From the NCBI GenBank assembly GCA_012103455.1, contig WLWT01000001.1, positions 2,280,001 through 2,344,000 on the forward strand: a stretch of DNA of 64,000 nucleotides, given 5' to 3'. Position numbers and translations under genes: made by a program. The notes beneath the pieces are model-generated. The model saw only the letters and a list, made by a program, of their open reading frames with translations, made no database searches and was not told the DNA's origin. Source of the DNA: Gammaproteobacteria bacterium (lineage in GTDB: Bacteria; Pseudomonadota; Gammaproteobacteria; HK1). Shown here piece by piece: positions 17,182 through 26,226 of the stretch; position 1 is the first letter of the stretch; every line of letters begins with the position of its first letter.

Positions 17182-18127
17182 TTAGATCACAGAAATTAGG
17201 CAAGTGATGGCAGCGTGAGGGCGGTAGTAGCGGACCTGACAGTTGCCATAACCGAACCCAAAAAGCAGAGCGACGAAGGGGCGGCGCTTTTTGGGGTCCG
17301 AGTTAACGGCTTTGTTCCAATGTACACGTCGTCCTTCGAATTCCCACCAGCGCGCCGGTCCTTCGCTGCCGCAAGTAACGGCGCGTTTGCCATTGGCGTT
17401 TACGATGCCCCGGGTGCCGAATTCGCGGATTTGTTCTATCCGGAGCCGCGCGGCTTCGGTCTGCATGGCCTGGCGGGCCGGCAGGGCGTTTAGAGTTCTG
17501 TAGGCTGTTCACGGTGCTTCGCCGCAATGGTCCAGAGCCGCAGCGATCCGTTTTCCCTCGCGATAGCGAGGCGGGCATCTGGCCCGGGGCTTAGGGAAAG
17601 GGCGGTGATCGGCGAGCCGTGGGGCAGGGGCGGGATAACTGCTTTTTTGCCGGCGCAAGTCGAATGGGTGTGCCAGGCTCGCGCGGCCACCGGCGGTCAG
17701 CCAGCCGGGCTCGGCCCGGGTGAGCTTGGGGGTGGGTTGGTGGTCTGTTGGTGGTCTGTTGGTCGGCACTTAGTTCGTGGCTGGGTCGGGTGGCAGCGTC
17801 GCTGGTCCTAAATACCGCGACCTGCCGTCGGCGCACGCTAATCCCGCTATCACTTTCGATGCGTCTGACGGTGGCGGGATAATGTCCCTTGGGAGAGAGA
17901 GCGAGACGTTCCACGGCGCCTAGTTGGTCTATGTGTCACGTCAGACGCCGTTCGGCGAAATCCCACAACTCGACGCGATTGTTGAGACCGCCCATGGCGA
18001 ACAACGGTTTTTGCGGATGCAGGATCATGGAGCGTGCGGTGTGTTGGACTATGGCACATTGAGTTGGATCGCTGTCTCGCGGAGTTAATTCGGCAGACGC
18101 CGTCTGCCAAATCTGCGTTAGTCGCAA
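17182..18127 (-). pseudogene. WD40-repeat protein remnant
   Basis: Pieces of WD40 blades occur in order on the minus strand but in different frames. They include LHPQKPLFAMGGLNNRVELW with DFAERRL, VERLALSPKGHYPATV, ITALSLSPGPDARLAI with ENGSLRLWTIA, and GKRAVTCGSEGPARWWEFEG. Stops and frameshifts separate them, and the 5' end is missing. This is a decayed beta-propeller gene; its former function cannot be told. Confidence 0.75.
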
Positions 18128-18250
18128 GTTGCGTCTAGGTCAAGCATCGACTTGCTTGACGCCGTGCGGTTTTGCTTCGGTAACGAGTGGGCCCGCCTCC
18201 GGCCACACCTGCTAGAATGCGGGCGCTTTTGACCCTCAGAGTGTTCTCAC

Positions 18251-18979
18251 ATGACCGATGAAGTCCGCAGCGCCCTCGCGCCCACCGGCACACTACGCGC
18301 CGGTATCAACATGGGTAATTTCCTTCTGGTAACCGGTAAAGCCGGCAATGGCGATCCAACCGGTGTGTCTCCCAGTATGGCGGCGGCGCTGGCCTCTCGC
18401 CTCGGTGTGCCGGTGTCTTATCTGCAATACGAGTCGCCGGGCGTGCTAGCGGATGCGGCCACGGATGATGTGTGGGACGTCGGTAATATAGGCGCGGAGC
18501 CGGCGCGGGCAGAAAGTATCAATTTTACGGCGGCGTATGTGGAGATCGAGGCGACCTATTTGGTCCGCGGCGACTCTCCTTTGCGGACCGTGGCCGATGT
18601 TGATAAGGCAGGTGTGCGTATCGCGGTGTCCGCCCGCAGCGCCTACGATCTCTGGCTCACCCGCACTATCAAGCATGCCGAGTTGGTACGTGTGGCGGGT
18701 CTGGAAGCGTCGTTTAATCTGTTCGTGGACGAGGGCTTGGATGCATTGGCCGGATTGCGGCCACGGCTGGTGAGCGATGTCGAGCGTATCCCCGGCGCCC
18801 GCATCATGGAGGAGCGTTTTTCGGCGGTACAACAAGCCATGGGTGTGCCTAAGTCCAGAGGGGATGCGGCGTTCCAATACGTCCGCCAATTCGTCGAGGA
18901 AGCAAAAGCGTCAGGGTTGGTAGCGAGTCTTATCGAGCAGCACCAGGTGCGGGGGTTATCCGTCGCCGCGCCTGCATAA
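18251..18979 (+). CDS. Solute-binding-like protein (SBP family 3 fold)
   Basis: 242 residues resembling amino-acid-type ABC binding proteins: GTLRAGINMGNFLLVTG at the start, VSPSMAAALASRLGVPVSYL, DVGNIGAEPARAESINFTAAYVEIEATYLV and a domain-crossing LRTVADVDKAGVRIAVS. There is no signal peptide from this ATG, and the next upstream codons offer none. It may be cytosolic or may have lost its export signal. No permease or ATPase genes are adjacent. Confidence 0.7.
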   Translation: MTDEVRSALAPTGTLRAGINMGNFLLVTGKAGNGDPTGVSPSMAAALASRLGVPVSYLQYESPGVLADAATDDVWDVGNIGAEPARAESINFTAAYVEIEATYLVRGDSPLRTVADVDKAGVRIAVSARSAYDLWLTRTIKHAELVRVAGLEASFNLFVDEGLDALAGLRPRLVSDVERIPGARIMEERFSAVQQAMGVPKSRGDAAFQYVRQFVEEAKASGLVASLIEQHQVRGLSVAAPA

Positions 18980-19009
18980 GAGCCCCACGCTCCTCGAAAA
19001 CTAAAGACC

Positions 19010-19160
19010 ATGTTTACCGAACTGGTGATCCTTGAGGAAATAGGGGAGGGTCGTTTTTTGGGTGCCGCTACGCCGGATAAAGGCGCGCGTACCTTCGGCG
19101 GGCAATTTCTCGCGCAAGCGTTACGAGCCGCACAGCACACGGTCTCCGATGATCGGGATG
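19010..19160 (+). pseudogene. Acyl-CoA thioesterase II (tesB) fragment
   Basis: About 49 residues (LEEIGEGRFLGAATPDKG, then RTFGGQFLAQALRAAQHTVS) match the N-terminus of TesB. Homology stops after VSDDR and the frame ends at 19195. The remaining ~230 residues are absent; the sequence then runs into a recombinase remnant, so the gene was cut by an insertion or deletion. Confidence 0.8.
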
Positions 19161-19329
19161 TGCAGAGGGGGCAAGCGTCCGAATGCAACACATAGTTGCT
19201 TAGGCGTGGAATTAGGGTGCCTGCCATGTAGTCGGCGATCACTCTCGGCTCTGTCAGCAGCCGTTTATGGGGCGTGAACGGCAGCTAGTTGTAACCGGCG
19301 GACCACCGACCGGTTGCTTCACTTTGCCC

Positions 19330-19800
19330 ATGAACCACCCTAGGCCGGCCTCGAAATTTGTTGCTTATTACCGCGTCTCAACCACGGGGCAGGATGAAAG
19401 CGGTTTGAGCGAGGAAGCCCAACATATGGCCGTGAAAGCCTACCTTGGCGCCAATCCAGGGGCAGAACTGGTGGCCGAGTTTCGGGAAGTGGAAAGCGGC
19501 GTTGATTTCATGGCCTGTGACAATCCCCAAGCCAATCGGCTGATGGTTCATATTCTAGCGGCTTGCGCGGAGCATGAACGCGGGTTAATCAGCCAACGCA
19601 CCAAAGACGGCCTGGCGGCGGCGAAGGCTCGCGGCGTGGTACTGGAGGCCAGCGCGGCGGCGCTGAATGCCCTAAACAGCGACGGGGCGCTACCAGCACG
19701 CTATGGCGATTGTGGACGCTGTACGGGCTATTCCCGAAGATGACCGCGCCAGCGTTGCCGGCCTAACCCGTGAAATGAGTAGCCGGCGCATTCCAACGCG
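19330..19800 (+). pseudogene. Serine recombinase (resolvase) with internal deletion
   Basis: From the ATG at 19330 the protein has KFVAYYRVSTTGQDESGLS (catalytic Ser in YRVST) and AEFREVESG, then jumps directly to VDFMACDNPQANRL and AACAEHERGLISQRTKDGLA. In intact relatives about 50 residues lie between an ...EVESG and a ...ESGVDF, so the deletion probably occurred between the repeated ESG codons and removed part of the catalytic domain. The 3' part is also frameshifted: the helix AVRAIPEDDRASVAGLTREM continues in another frame from about 19700. Confidence 0.8.
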
Positions 19801-19810
19801 GAACCGCGTC

Positions 19811-20080
19811 CTAGAATTGCTTCAGCAAGTGATCGTACTCCGCGTGGGTGCCGATCCAGTACCAGTAATATGTGTCGCCGTCCCGCAATGCCAACGCCCG
19901 GCAATTCAGGGACACTCGCGCCGAATACACTCCGGTGGAAGCCGATACCATTTTGAAATGCAAACTCGGATGCTGCGGGTTGTCCAGCCATAGCAGGAAT
20001 TGCTTTTCCGCCAGCGCTTGGGTGTCTTTGGATAGTTTGTAAAACTGTCTCCAAAATGACGGCAACGCCCTGGAATTCAT
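19811..20080 (-). CDS. RelE/ParE-type toxin
   Basis: 89 residues. The end, DTYYWYWIGTHAEYDHLLKQF, and the middle SLHFKMVSASTGVYSARVSLN follow the pattern of small RelE/ParE-superfamily toxins. These act as mRNA endonucleases or gyrase poisons, and the activity cannot be told from sequence. Its start is 5 nt downstream of the antitoxin stop, the usual antitoxin-toxin order. Confidence 0.75.
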   Translation of the reverse strand: MNSRALPSFWRQFYKLSKDTQALAEKQFLLWLDNPQHPSLHFKMVSASTGVYSARVSLNCRALALRDGDTYYWYWIGTHAEYDHLLKQF

Positions 20081-20085
20081 CGGCG

Positions 20086-20307
20086 TTATTTTTCAGCGAA
20101 AAAGTCTGTGACCTTACCAGCGGCGATCTGTGCCCGAACTTCTGCGGCTTGAGCCTCTAGCAGTTTTTCCGAACGCGGGTCGCTAAAAGCGGCATCCCAG
20201 CGTGCTTCGTCCTGGATCAAATCTAGCATGAATTGACCAACGCAATCCTGCGATGATTCGGGTATCCGCTGCGCGGCATCAATGGCTTGGTCTAAGAGCT
20301 TGGTCAT
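20086..20307 (-). CDS. Antitoxin of the RelE/ParE-type pair
   Basis: 73 residues from the ATG at 20305-20307 (a longer frame to 20343 is less likely). It reads MTKLLDQAIDAAQRIPESSQ, then RWDAAFSDPRSEKLLEAQAA and a charged C-terminus ending KVTDFFAEK. The pattern of a short N-terminal helix, RWDxAF, and a charged tail that binds the toxin is typical of antitoxins paired with such toxins. It likely autoregulates the operon. Confidence 0.7.
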   Translation of the reverse strand: MTKLLDQAIDAAQRIPESSQDCVGQFMLDLIQDEARWDAAFSDPRSEKLLEAQAAEVRAQIAAGKVTDFFAEK

Positions 20308-20504
20308 CGGTCCTACTCTACTCGTCGCCCCCCATCGGGGCAAGTTTTGACAAAGCCGCCCCAGCCCTTAACCCTACCAGAGCACCCCCATGAAAAGCTT
20401 ACACCGTTCACCAGAGCCCGAAATCGGGGCTACGCTCTGCCGTGGGGGGTTGGCGAAGGTGCGGTCTTCGCCCGTAAAGCGGTTGTTGCTTAAATACTAC
20501 AAAC

Positions 20505-20623
20505 CGTGTACCGGCTTCATCTAACGCTTTGGCTTGTTCCAGCACCTGTACGTTGTTGGCGCCTTTTCGTGCCAGGCAAAGGGCCGCGGTCAAGCGGCCG
20601 AGTCCGGCACCGGCTATGACCAC
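20505..20623 (-). pseudogene. FAD-dependent monooxygenase N-terminal fragment
   Basis: VVIAGAGLGRLTAALCLARK and VQVLEQAKALDEAG are the dinucleotide-binding fold of salicylate-hydroxylase-type monooxygenases. Only about 40 residues remain before homology ends. It lies between the toxin-antitoxin pair and the SABATH methyltransferase, at the right edge of the decayed segment. Confidence 0.7.
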
Positions 20624-20659
20624 CTTGAATGGTTTGAGAGGGTTTTGCCTGCCGCTGGC

Positions 20660-21763
20660 TTATTCCTTGCGGATCACCATGTAAGCATGCACATAATCCA
20701 TGCCGTGTTGCTCGGGTTCTTCTAACACCCGCTGGGCGTAAGCGGCGTAGTAGCGATCGATAAGGGTGGCACGTTCACCGGCATCACGCTGCGGGTTGAG
20801 GCCACCCATAAACGTGCTTTGTGTCCACGAGCGCAGGGTTGGAATATAGTTTTCCGCAAACCGGGCGGCGTCGCCGTGTTGTCTGAAGTCCAATTTGTAT
20901 GGGCATTCGACGACTTTGGTGGTGATCGACTCCAAGCGCAACCCAGCCCGATACACAGGCGATGATCCATCCATGAGTGGTACGCTGAATTCAGCCACGT
21001 CATTGTAGTATTGGGGCAGGGTCATACGCTGATACTCATCCTCGGTGATCTGTCCTGCGGCCAGCATTGCCTGCCATACGGCGTTGAACGTATCGAACAT
21101 ATCGGCGCCTTCGGTGTGCCCCAAGTAGCGCCCTTGTTGGTCGCGGCAAAAGTTGACTAGCACCAAGCGCCCGCCGGGTTTTAGCTCCTTGGCCCGGTGA
21201 TGCAGGAGGGTCTCCCAATCGCTTCGCGCCTGGCGTTGAAAGGCCGCCAGCTCACAGCCGGATGCGCCTACCGCCTGAACGTGACCGCTGATGTCGCAGG
21301 GTTTCGCGCTCAACCAATGCATGGCGGTGGAGGAGAAACCTAGATCAAGGCTGTTATCCGGTAGTAGCTGACGGTAGAAAGAACTGCCGCAAGCACTCAC
21401 GAAGACGCCTTCATGGGCGTCCAGAAAGGTGGGCTCCGGGCCTTTCTCCAAGCCGTGAATGATGGCGAATAGAGCGTTGTAGTCGTTGCCGGGTTGATCG
21501 GTATAGATAACCTGAAACTGCCGGCTTTTATTGCCGGCCCGCACGGCCTCTATGCTCTTGCGCACCAGTGCCATCGAACTGCCACCGTCCGCGCAGCCCA
21601 GATCCGCGAAACAAAACGCGCCGCTGGCGTTCAAGTCCATGGCATCAATGGCGTCCAGGACCAGAGGCGTGGCCCCATCGATAACATTCTTGGTACCGAT
21701 GGTGGCCAGCCAATAGCCGGAGCGCATGGAAATATGATCGGCTTCGGTGTTCGTTGCGGTCAT
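20660..21763 (-). CDS. SABATH-type carboxyl methyltransferase
   Basis: 367 residues similar to the SAM-dependent carboxyl methyltransferases known mainly from plants (salicylate, jasmonate and indole-acetate methyltransferases). FADLGCADGGSSMALVRKSI is the SAM-binding motif, IYTDQPGNDYNALFAII the second strand, and LDLGFSSTAMHWLSAKP the hallmark SSxxxHWL segment; ELKPGGRLVLVNF follows. It would methylate a carboxylic acid to an ester in the cytosol. Bacterial members exist but are few. The adjacent FAD-monooxygenase fragment and DHA2 exporter hint at a former small-molecule cluster. Confidence 0.85.
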   Translation of the reverse strand: MTATNTEADHISMRSGYWLATIGTKNVIDGATPLVLDAIDAMDLNASGAFCFADLGCADGGSSMALVRKSIEAVRAGNKSRQFQVIYTDQPGNDYNALFAIIHGLEKGPEPTFLDAHEGVFVSACGSSFYRQLLPDNSLDLGFSSTAMHWLSAKPCDISGHVQAVGASGCELAAFQRQARSDWETLLHHRAKELKPGGRLVLVNFCRDQQGRYLGHTEGADMFDTFNAVWQAMLAAGQITEDEYQRMTLPQYYNDVAEFSVPLMDGSSPVYRAGLRLESITTKVVECPYKLDFRQHGDAARFAENYIPTLRSWTQSTFMGGLNPQRDAGERATLIDRYYAAYAQRVLEEPEQHGMDYVHAYMVIRKE

Positions 21764-21793
21764 GGGTCGAGCCTGATTGGATGTGTCGATGGC

Positions 21794-22779
21794 TTAGGGA
21801 CTGCTCAGAGCACTGCGCGGTTTTCCGGCCAACGCCAGGGCACTCAGGGCGGCCAGCAGGAAGCCGAAAGCGAGCAGGGTAAACCCATCCCTGAATGCCA
21901 GGCTATTGGCTTGCACCACGATCACGCGGCTTAAGTACTCGACGGCCATCGGCATGCGCTCGGCGGCGGTGATGCCGTAATCGATGAGCAATGCCGCCAC
22001 CTGCTGTAGCAAGTCCTGGGTATAGCCATTACCGTCCGTTTGGGTGGCGGCCAGGGCGTCGGCGTGGTGAATGAGGCGGTGGTCCAGCACGATGGCCAGC
22101 GCATTGGTGCCAGCGGCGCCGGTCATGCGCACGAAGTTCATGGTGCCGACGCCGTAGGGCAGCAGCTCCGCCGGTAGCTCGCGCATCGCCCCGGTTTGTA
22201 GCGATGGCATGGCGATGCTGAGTCCGATGCGCCCAAAGGTGGCCCAGGCGGCGACGAACCAGAACGCCGCATTGGCATCCGCCCCGGCCAGGGCGATGGA
22301 TGAGCCGCCGAACATGAGCATGCCGATGGCGATCGGAATGCCGGAGCGGGGTTGTTGCGCCAGGCGCCCGCCGATGGGGAAAGTCGGGATCATCATGAGT
22401 CCGGTGATCATGAGCAAGAGCCCGGCCTTGAAGGCGGTGTAGCCGAGCACTGTTTGCGCGAAGATGGGCAGCACGTAGAGGGAGCCGAACATACCGGCGC
22501 CGAAGATGAATCCCACGATGACCGAGATGGTGAAGGTGCGGATGCGGAAGAGGCGCATTTGCAGGAGCGGCGTGGCAGTGGTGAATTCGACGAGCAAGAA
22601 AGCGGCCAGGCAGCAGGCGGCGGTAAAAAACAACGTGAAGATATAGGGCGAGGTCCAGCCGAAGCGCGAACCGCTGGAGATGGCTGTGAGGAAGGTGCCC
22701 ATGGCGGTGGCGATGAGAAGCAAACTCCACCAGTTGAGCTTCACTTTGGCCGTGTTGCCCGCCCGCGCGGGCAGATATC
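21794..22779 (-). pseudogene. DHA2-type MFS exporter, 3' part (split by IS)
   Basis: Encodes the second half of an EmrB/QacA-like 14-helix exporter: LLLIATAMGTFLTAISSGS, TPLLQMRLFRIRTFTI, FGSLYVLPIFAQTVLGYTAF and NFVRMTGAAGTNALAIVLD. It joins to the 5' part at 23670-24243. Removing the element and one TAA duplication restores one frame of 1560 nt (519 residues), with ATAMGLRYLPARAG at the join. The insertion is therefore recent relative to other decay and the gene was intact before it. Confidence 0.9.
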
Positions 22780-22782
22780 TAA

Positions 22783-23669
22783 GAACCTGTTCAAGATCTG
22801 ACGATTTTGGACATCTGACCTAAGCTATTGTTATCCATAGTCATAGCGGCTGCGAAGGCAATGACAGACGAGCGAATCTACCCGAGTGACCTATCTCGCC
22901 AACAGTTCGAGAAAGTTAGACCGATCCTGGAGGCGGCGCGTCGGCGAACCAAGCCAAGACAACTCGATCTCTATCACGTGTTCAACGCAGTGTTGTACGT
23001 GCTGAAGACCGGCTGCCAATGGCGCATGTTGCCCAACGAGTATCCAAAGTGGCGAAGTGTGCATGAGTATTTCACTATCTGGCGGCAATCGTCCCCAGAA
23101 GACTCTTGCAGCGCCTTGGACAAGGCGTTAAAAAAATGGGTTGGCGAGGCCCGCGAATCCCAGGGGCGCAGTGGCAAAGCCAGCCTGATCATCGTTGATG
23201 CACAGAGCGTGAAGAACACAGACAGTGCAAACCACAAAGGTTATGACGCAGGCAAGAAGACTTCTGGTATCAAGCGGCACATAGCTGTGGACACTCAGGG
23301 ATTATTGCACGCTGCTTTTGTGACCACGGCAAATGTCACTGATCGAGCTGGGGCACTGGCCGCACTTGCTGCTCAAGCAGATGGGCGCCTCTCGGAGGTT
23401 AGGTGTGTAGTGGGCGATGGCGGGTACACGGGGATGGCTTTCGCTGGCGAAGTGCTGAGATTAATCGGAGCGAACGTCGAAATTATCAAACGCTCGGACA
23501 CGGGTCGTTTTGCCGTCCTCCCGAAGAGGTGGGTTGTCGAGCGAACCTTCTCATGGTTTGAGAAAAACCGCCGGTTGTGGAAAAACTGTGAGCGGCTAAT
23601 CGAAAGCTCGTTGGGCATGATGCTACTTGCAAATATTGCGCTGTTGCTTCGGAGATCTTGAACAGGCTC
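22783..23669 (+). mobile_element. IS5-family insertion sequence (IS1031-like), 887 bp
   Basis: Inverted ends are GAACCTGTTCAAGATCT (left) and, read from the right end, GAGCCTGTTCAAGATCT, 16 of 17 identical. The target duplication is TAA on both sides (22780-22782 and 23670-23672), matching the TNA rule of the IS1031 group. It contains one intact transposase gene and interrupts the DHA2 exporter gene. Both ends are clean, so it may still be mobile. Confidence 0.93.
22861..23661 (+). CDS. IS5-family DDE transposase
   Basis: 266 residues from the ATG at 22861. The N-terminal helical DNA-binding part contains WRMLPNEYPKWRSVHEYF. The catalytic Asp residues are in LIIVDAQSVKNTDSA and RCVVGDGGYTG, and the Glu in RWVVERTFSWFEKNRRLWKN, the usual R-x3-E-x6-K pattern. 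It is one uninterrupted frame, so no programmed frameshift is needed. Confidence 0.93.
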   Translation: MTDERIYPSDLSRQQFEKVRPILEAARRRTKPRQLDLYHVFNAVLYVLKTGCQWRMLPNEYPKWRSVHEYFTIWRQSSPEDSCSALDKALKKWVGEARESQGRSGKASLIIVDAQSVKNTDSANHKGYDAGKKTSGIKRHIAVDTQGLLHAAFVTTANVTDRAGALAALAAQADGRLSEVRCVVGDGGYTGMAFAGEVLRLIGANVEIIKRSDTGRFAVLPKRWVVERTFSWFEKNRRLWKNCERLIESSLGMMLLANIALLLRRS

Positions 23670-24243
23670 TAAGACCCATGGCGGTGGCTACGAGCATCGC
23701 CGGTATGGACGCGCCGAAGATGTCGCGCCAATGCCAGTGATCGACGATGAGGCCGCCGAGCATGGGTCCCAGGGCCGGGCCCAGGATGAAGCCCATGCCG
23801 TAAACACCCATGGCTTTACCGCGCTGCTCGATGGCAAATAACGGGAACATCACGGTCATGGTCAGCGGCTGCAAAAGCCCGGCGCAGCCGCCTTGGATGC
23901 ACCGTATGGCCACCAGCCCGTAGTAGTTGGGAGTGAATTGCCCGGCCAAGGAGGCGAGACAGAATATGACGCAGGCGCCCACGTAGGTGTTACGGGTGCC
24001 GAAGTTGTTCACGAACCAGCCGTTCATCAACATCATCACCGGCATGGCGGCCAAATTGGCCGTCGACATCCAGTGCACCTGGTCCTGGCCGATGCCGTAG
24101 GTGCCCATGATGTCGGGTACCGCCACGTTGACCATGGTCGATGACAGCACACTGCCCATCATGCCGAGGATGACGGTGGCGGTGGCGAGCCACTTATAGT
24201 TGGGTGAGCCCGCGAATTTGGCGGGGATGAGGTTATCGGGCAC
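23670..24243 (-). pseudogene. DHA2-type MFS exporter, 5' part (split by IS)
   Basis: Encodes the first ~190 residues: VNVAVPDIMGTYGIGQDQVH, WMSTANLAAMPVMMLMNG, FVNNFGTRNTYVGACV, RCIQGGCAGLLQPLTM and GPALGPMLGGLIVDHWHW (the antiporter motif C region). After VATAMG the frame enters the insertion sequence at 23669. It continues in the 3' part at 21794-22779. Disrupted proton/drug antiporter. Confidence 0.9.
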
Positions 24244-24308
24244 CGGTGATCACCCGGGATTCAGGACAGTACACTAGCATCACGTTATCCAAGGGTTCAG
24301 TCGCTGCC

Positions 24309-25226
24309 ATGCTGTTTTCGTTTAGACCGCCCAACGCGGATTATCTGGGTTTCCCCGCCACCCCGGAAGGTATCGTTGCCACCGCGAAGCGGGCCGAGTC
24401 TCTAGGTTTTGACGCTATCTTGGTGAACGACCATGTCATCGTCAAAGAGGCGCTGGCGGCTTCGTGGGGCAACACCTTTGATCCGCTGGTGACACTCTCG
24501 TACTTGGCGGCTTGTACCGAGAAGGTGCGCTTGGTGACTTCGGTACTCATCGTGCCGCTTAGAAACCCCGTCATCACTGCCAAGATGATCGCCACGCTGG
24601 ACCAGTTTTCAGGAGGACGGGTCATTGTAGGGGTGGGTGCCGGATGGAGCGAACCGGAATTCGCCGCCCTCGGTGCCGAGCACGCCAACCGTGGCGCCAT
24701 CACCGATGAATACCTGGATATCTTCAAAGCTTGTTGGTCACCCGATCCGATCGCCTACCAGGGCCGCTCGCATCAGTTCGAAGAGATGTATTGCTCACCC
24801 AAGCCGGTGCAACAGCCCCATCCGCCGTTTTGGGTGGGTGGCTCCAGTAACCCGGCGCTTCGCCGTGCGGCGCGTATCGCGCAGGTGTGGCAGCCGGTGC
24901 CCATGGCGCTGGCCGCGTTACAGGAGAGAACGGCGTACCTGCGTAATGCCTGCGAGCGCGCTGGCCGCGAGGCGATGCCGCGGATGCGGATGAGTTTGCG
25001 GGTCAATTTCAGTGAGATAACCGGTAAGCCGGCGCGCGATAGCGGCGGCGAGCGCGTCACCGGACACGGCACCGCGAGCGAGGTAGCGGACGATATCAAG
25101 CGCTACCGGGACGAAGCAGGGTTGCGCGAGTTTCAGGTGAACTTCAACGGTTGTGGAAGCCTCGCGCAACTGGAGGCTTCCATGGATCGGTTCATGGGAG
25201 AGGTGCGCCCGGCGGTACTCGCTTAG
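24309..25226 (+). CDS. LLM-class flavin-dependent oxidoreductase
   Basis: 305 residues from the ATG at 24309 (an earlier frame opening at 24246 overlaps the exporter start). It has the TIM-barrel luciferase-like pattern: ATAKRAESLGFDAILVNDHV, VTLSYLAACTEKVRLVTSVL, IVPLRNPVITAKMIATLDQF, SGGRVIVGVGAGWSEPEF and PHPPFWVGGSSNPALRRAA. Members use F420 or FMN to reduce or oxidise diverse substrates. Convergent with the VOC gene. Confidence 0.88.
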   Translation: MLFSFRPPNADYLGFPATPEGIVATAKRAESLGFDAILVNDHVIVKEALAASWGNTFDPLVTLSYLAACTEKVRLVTSVLIVPLRNPVITAKMIATLDQFSGGRVIVGVGAGWSEPEFAALGAEHANRGAITDEYLDIFKACWSPDPIAYQGRSHQFEEMYCSPKPVQQPHPPFWVGGSSNPALRRAARIAQVWQPVPMALAALQERTAYLRNACERAGREAMPRMRMSLRVNFSEITGKPARDSGGERVTGHGTASEVADDIKRYRDEAGLREFQVNFNGCGSLAQLEASMDRFMGEVRPAVLA

Positions 25227-25262
25227 ATCTAAGCCCTTTAGATTTTAGGCCCCTTAGATCTA
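25223..25262. repeat. Duplicated palindrome between convergent genes
   Basis: The palindrome TTAGATCTAA occurs at 25223-25232 and again at 25253-25262, with a TTTAGATTTTAGG between. The stop codons of both convergent genes lie in the two palindromes. It could act as a two-way terminator but lacks a clear T-run. Confidence 0.5.
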
Positions 25263-25823
25263 AACCCTTTGGCCGAAGACCGGGACGTCCTTTTTGTCTT
25301 CTAGGGCCTCGGCGCCTTCGGTCGGCAAGATCTCCACATAGTTGAGGGCGGCATCGATATCGCCCTGCCACACTTCCCGCGGTAGATCGTAAACCAACTC
25401 CACGCCGTAGCCATTCGGATCGCGTATGTACAAGCTATGGGTCATGCCGTGGTTAACCCGTGAGTCGAATTTGACGCCCATGGTCCGTACGTGCTCCAAC
25501 CGTGCCAGCCAGGCTTCGCGATCGGGAAAAGTGATGGCGATGTGGTTGATCGCGGAGGTGCTGGCGAACGGTCCCCATTCGCCCTTATCGGGCGGTGGCA
25601 GGGTATTTTTCTCGACTAGCGCCAGATCGTGATGGTGCGTCTGCCCGTCGTTGTCACCGCTGTAGAAGCGCATCTTGACGCCTTCGCGGCGGCCCGGTGT
25701 GGGCTCTAATTCGCCGACTTGACGAAAACCTATGACCTCGGTCCAGAATTGATGGGATGCATCGATATCGCATACGTTTAGGACCAGATGATTGATGCCC
25801 TTCGGGGTTCCGGGACTCTGCAT
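25260..25823 (-). CDS. VOC-superfamily protein (extradiol dioxygenase/glyoxalase-like)
   Basis: 187 residues. GINHLVLNVCDIDASHQFWT and a second INHIAITFPDREAWLARLEH show the paired beta-alpha-beta-beta-beta modules. Candidate metal ligands are the first His (NHLVLN), a His in THHHDLALVE and the Glu in DPNGYGVELVYD, as in catechol 2,3-dioxygenase-like enzymes. A ring-cleavage or lyase reaction is plausible; the substrate is unknown. Confidence 0.82.
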   Translation of the reverse strand: MQSPGTPKGINHLVLNVCDIDASHQFWTEVIGFRQVGELEPTPGRREGVKMRFYSGDNDGQTHHHDLALVEKNTLPPPDKGEWGPFASTSAINHIAITFPDREAWLARLEHVRTMGVKFDSRVNHGMTHSLYIRDPNGYGVELVYDLPREVWQGDIDAALNYVEILPTEGAEALEDKKDVPVFGQRV

Positions 25824-25905
25824 GGTTTGCTCCTGAGATCTGCATCAGATAGGCTCATCGTCCGCTATCCCGGGCCGCCCGGCAACCACTATGTAGTTCT
25901 GGGCC

Positions 25906-26226
25906 ATGGTCGTTCCAAGCGCCAAACTCACCGGACTTGCGGTTATCGTTTTTGTGCTCGCTTTTCTGGTCGAGTGGGTCACCGGTTCACCGTTGTCACG
26001 CGGCGCATTTAGAGAAGGAATGGGGATCGCGTACGTCTGCGCCCTCGTCTGCTCGACCGCGTTCACCCTGATGGCTGATTCATTGATCGAGGACGCGGTC
26101 AAAGCGGCGCTGTTGTGCGCTTGTGCCAGTGTGCTGTGGGCCATCTCAACCTTTGACGGTTACGGCTTCGCCTTGCTGTGTTTAATGAATGGGGTCTGGT
26201 ACGGCACGCTATTGCGGCGCATATGA
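25906..26226 (+). CDS. Small membrane protein
   Basis: 106 residues with about four hydrophobic stretches: LTGLAVIVFVLAFLVEWV, GIAYVCALVCSTAFTLMA, AALLCACASVLWAIS and ALLCLMNGVWYGTLLRRI. No charged soluble domain and no recognised family. It is divergent from the VOC gene. Confidence 0.6.
   Translation: MVVPSAKLTGLAVIVFVLAFLVEWVTGSPLSRGAFREGMGIAYVCALVCSTAFTLMADSLIEDAVKAALLCACASVLWAISTFDGYGFALLCLMNGVWYGTLLRRI

Noticed and set aside
17509..17914. Several 60-110-residue frames on the minus strand rich in Arg/Pro
   Set aside because: They are frame-shifted slices of the WD40 remnant, not separate genes.
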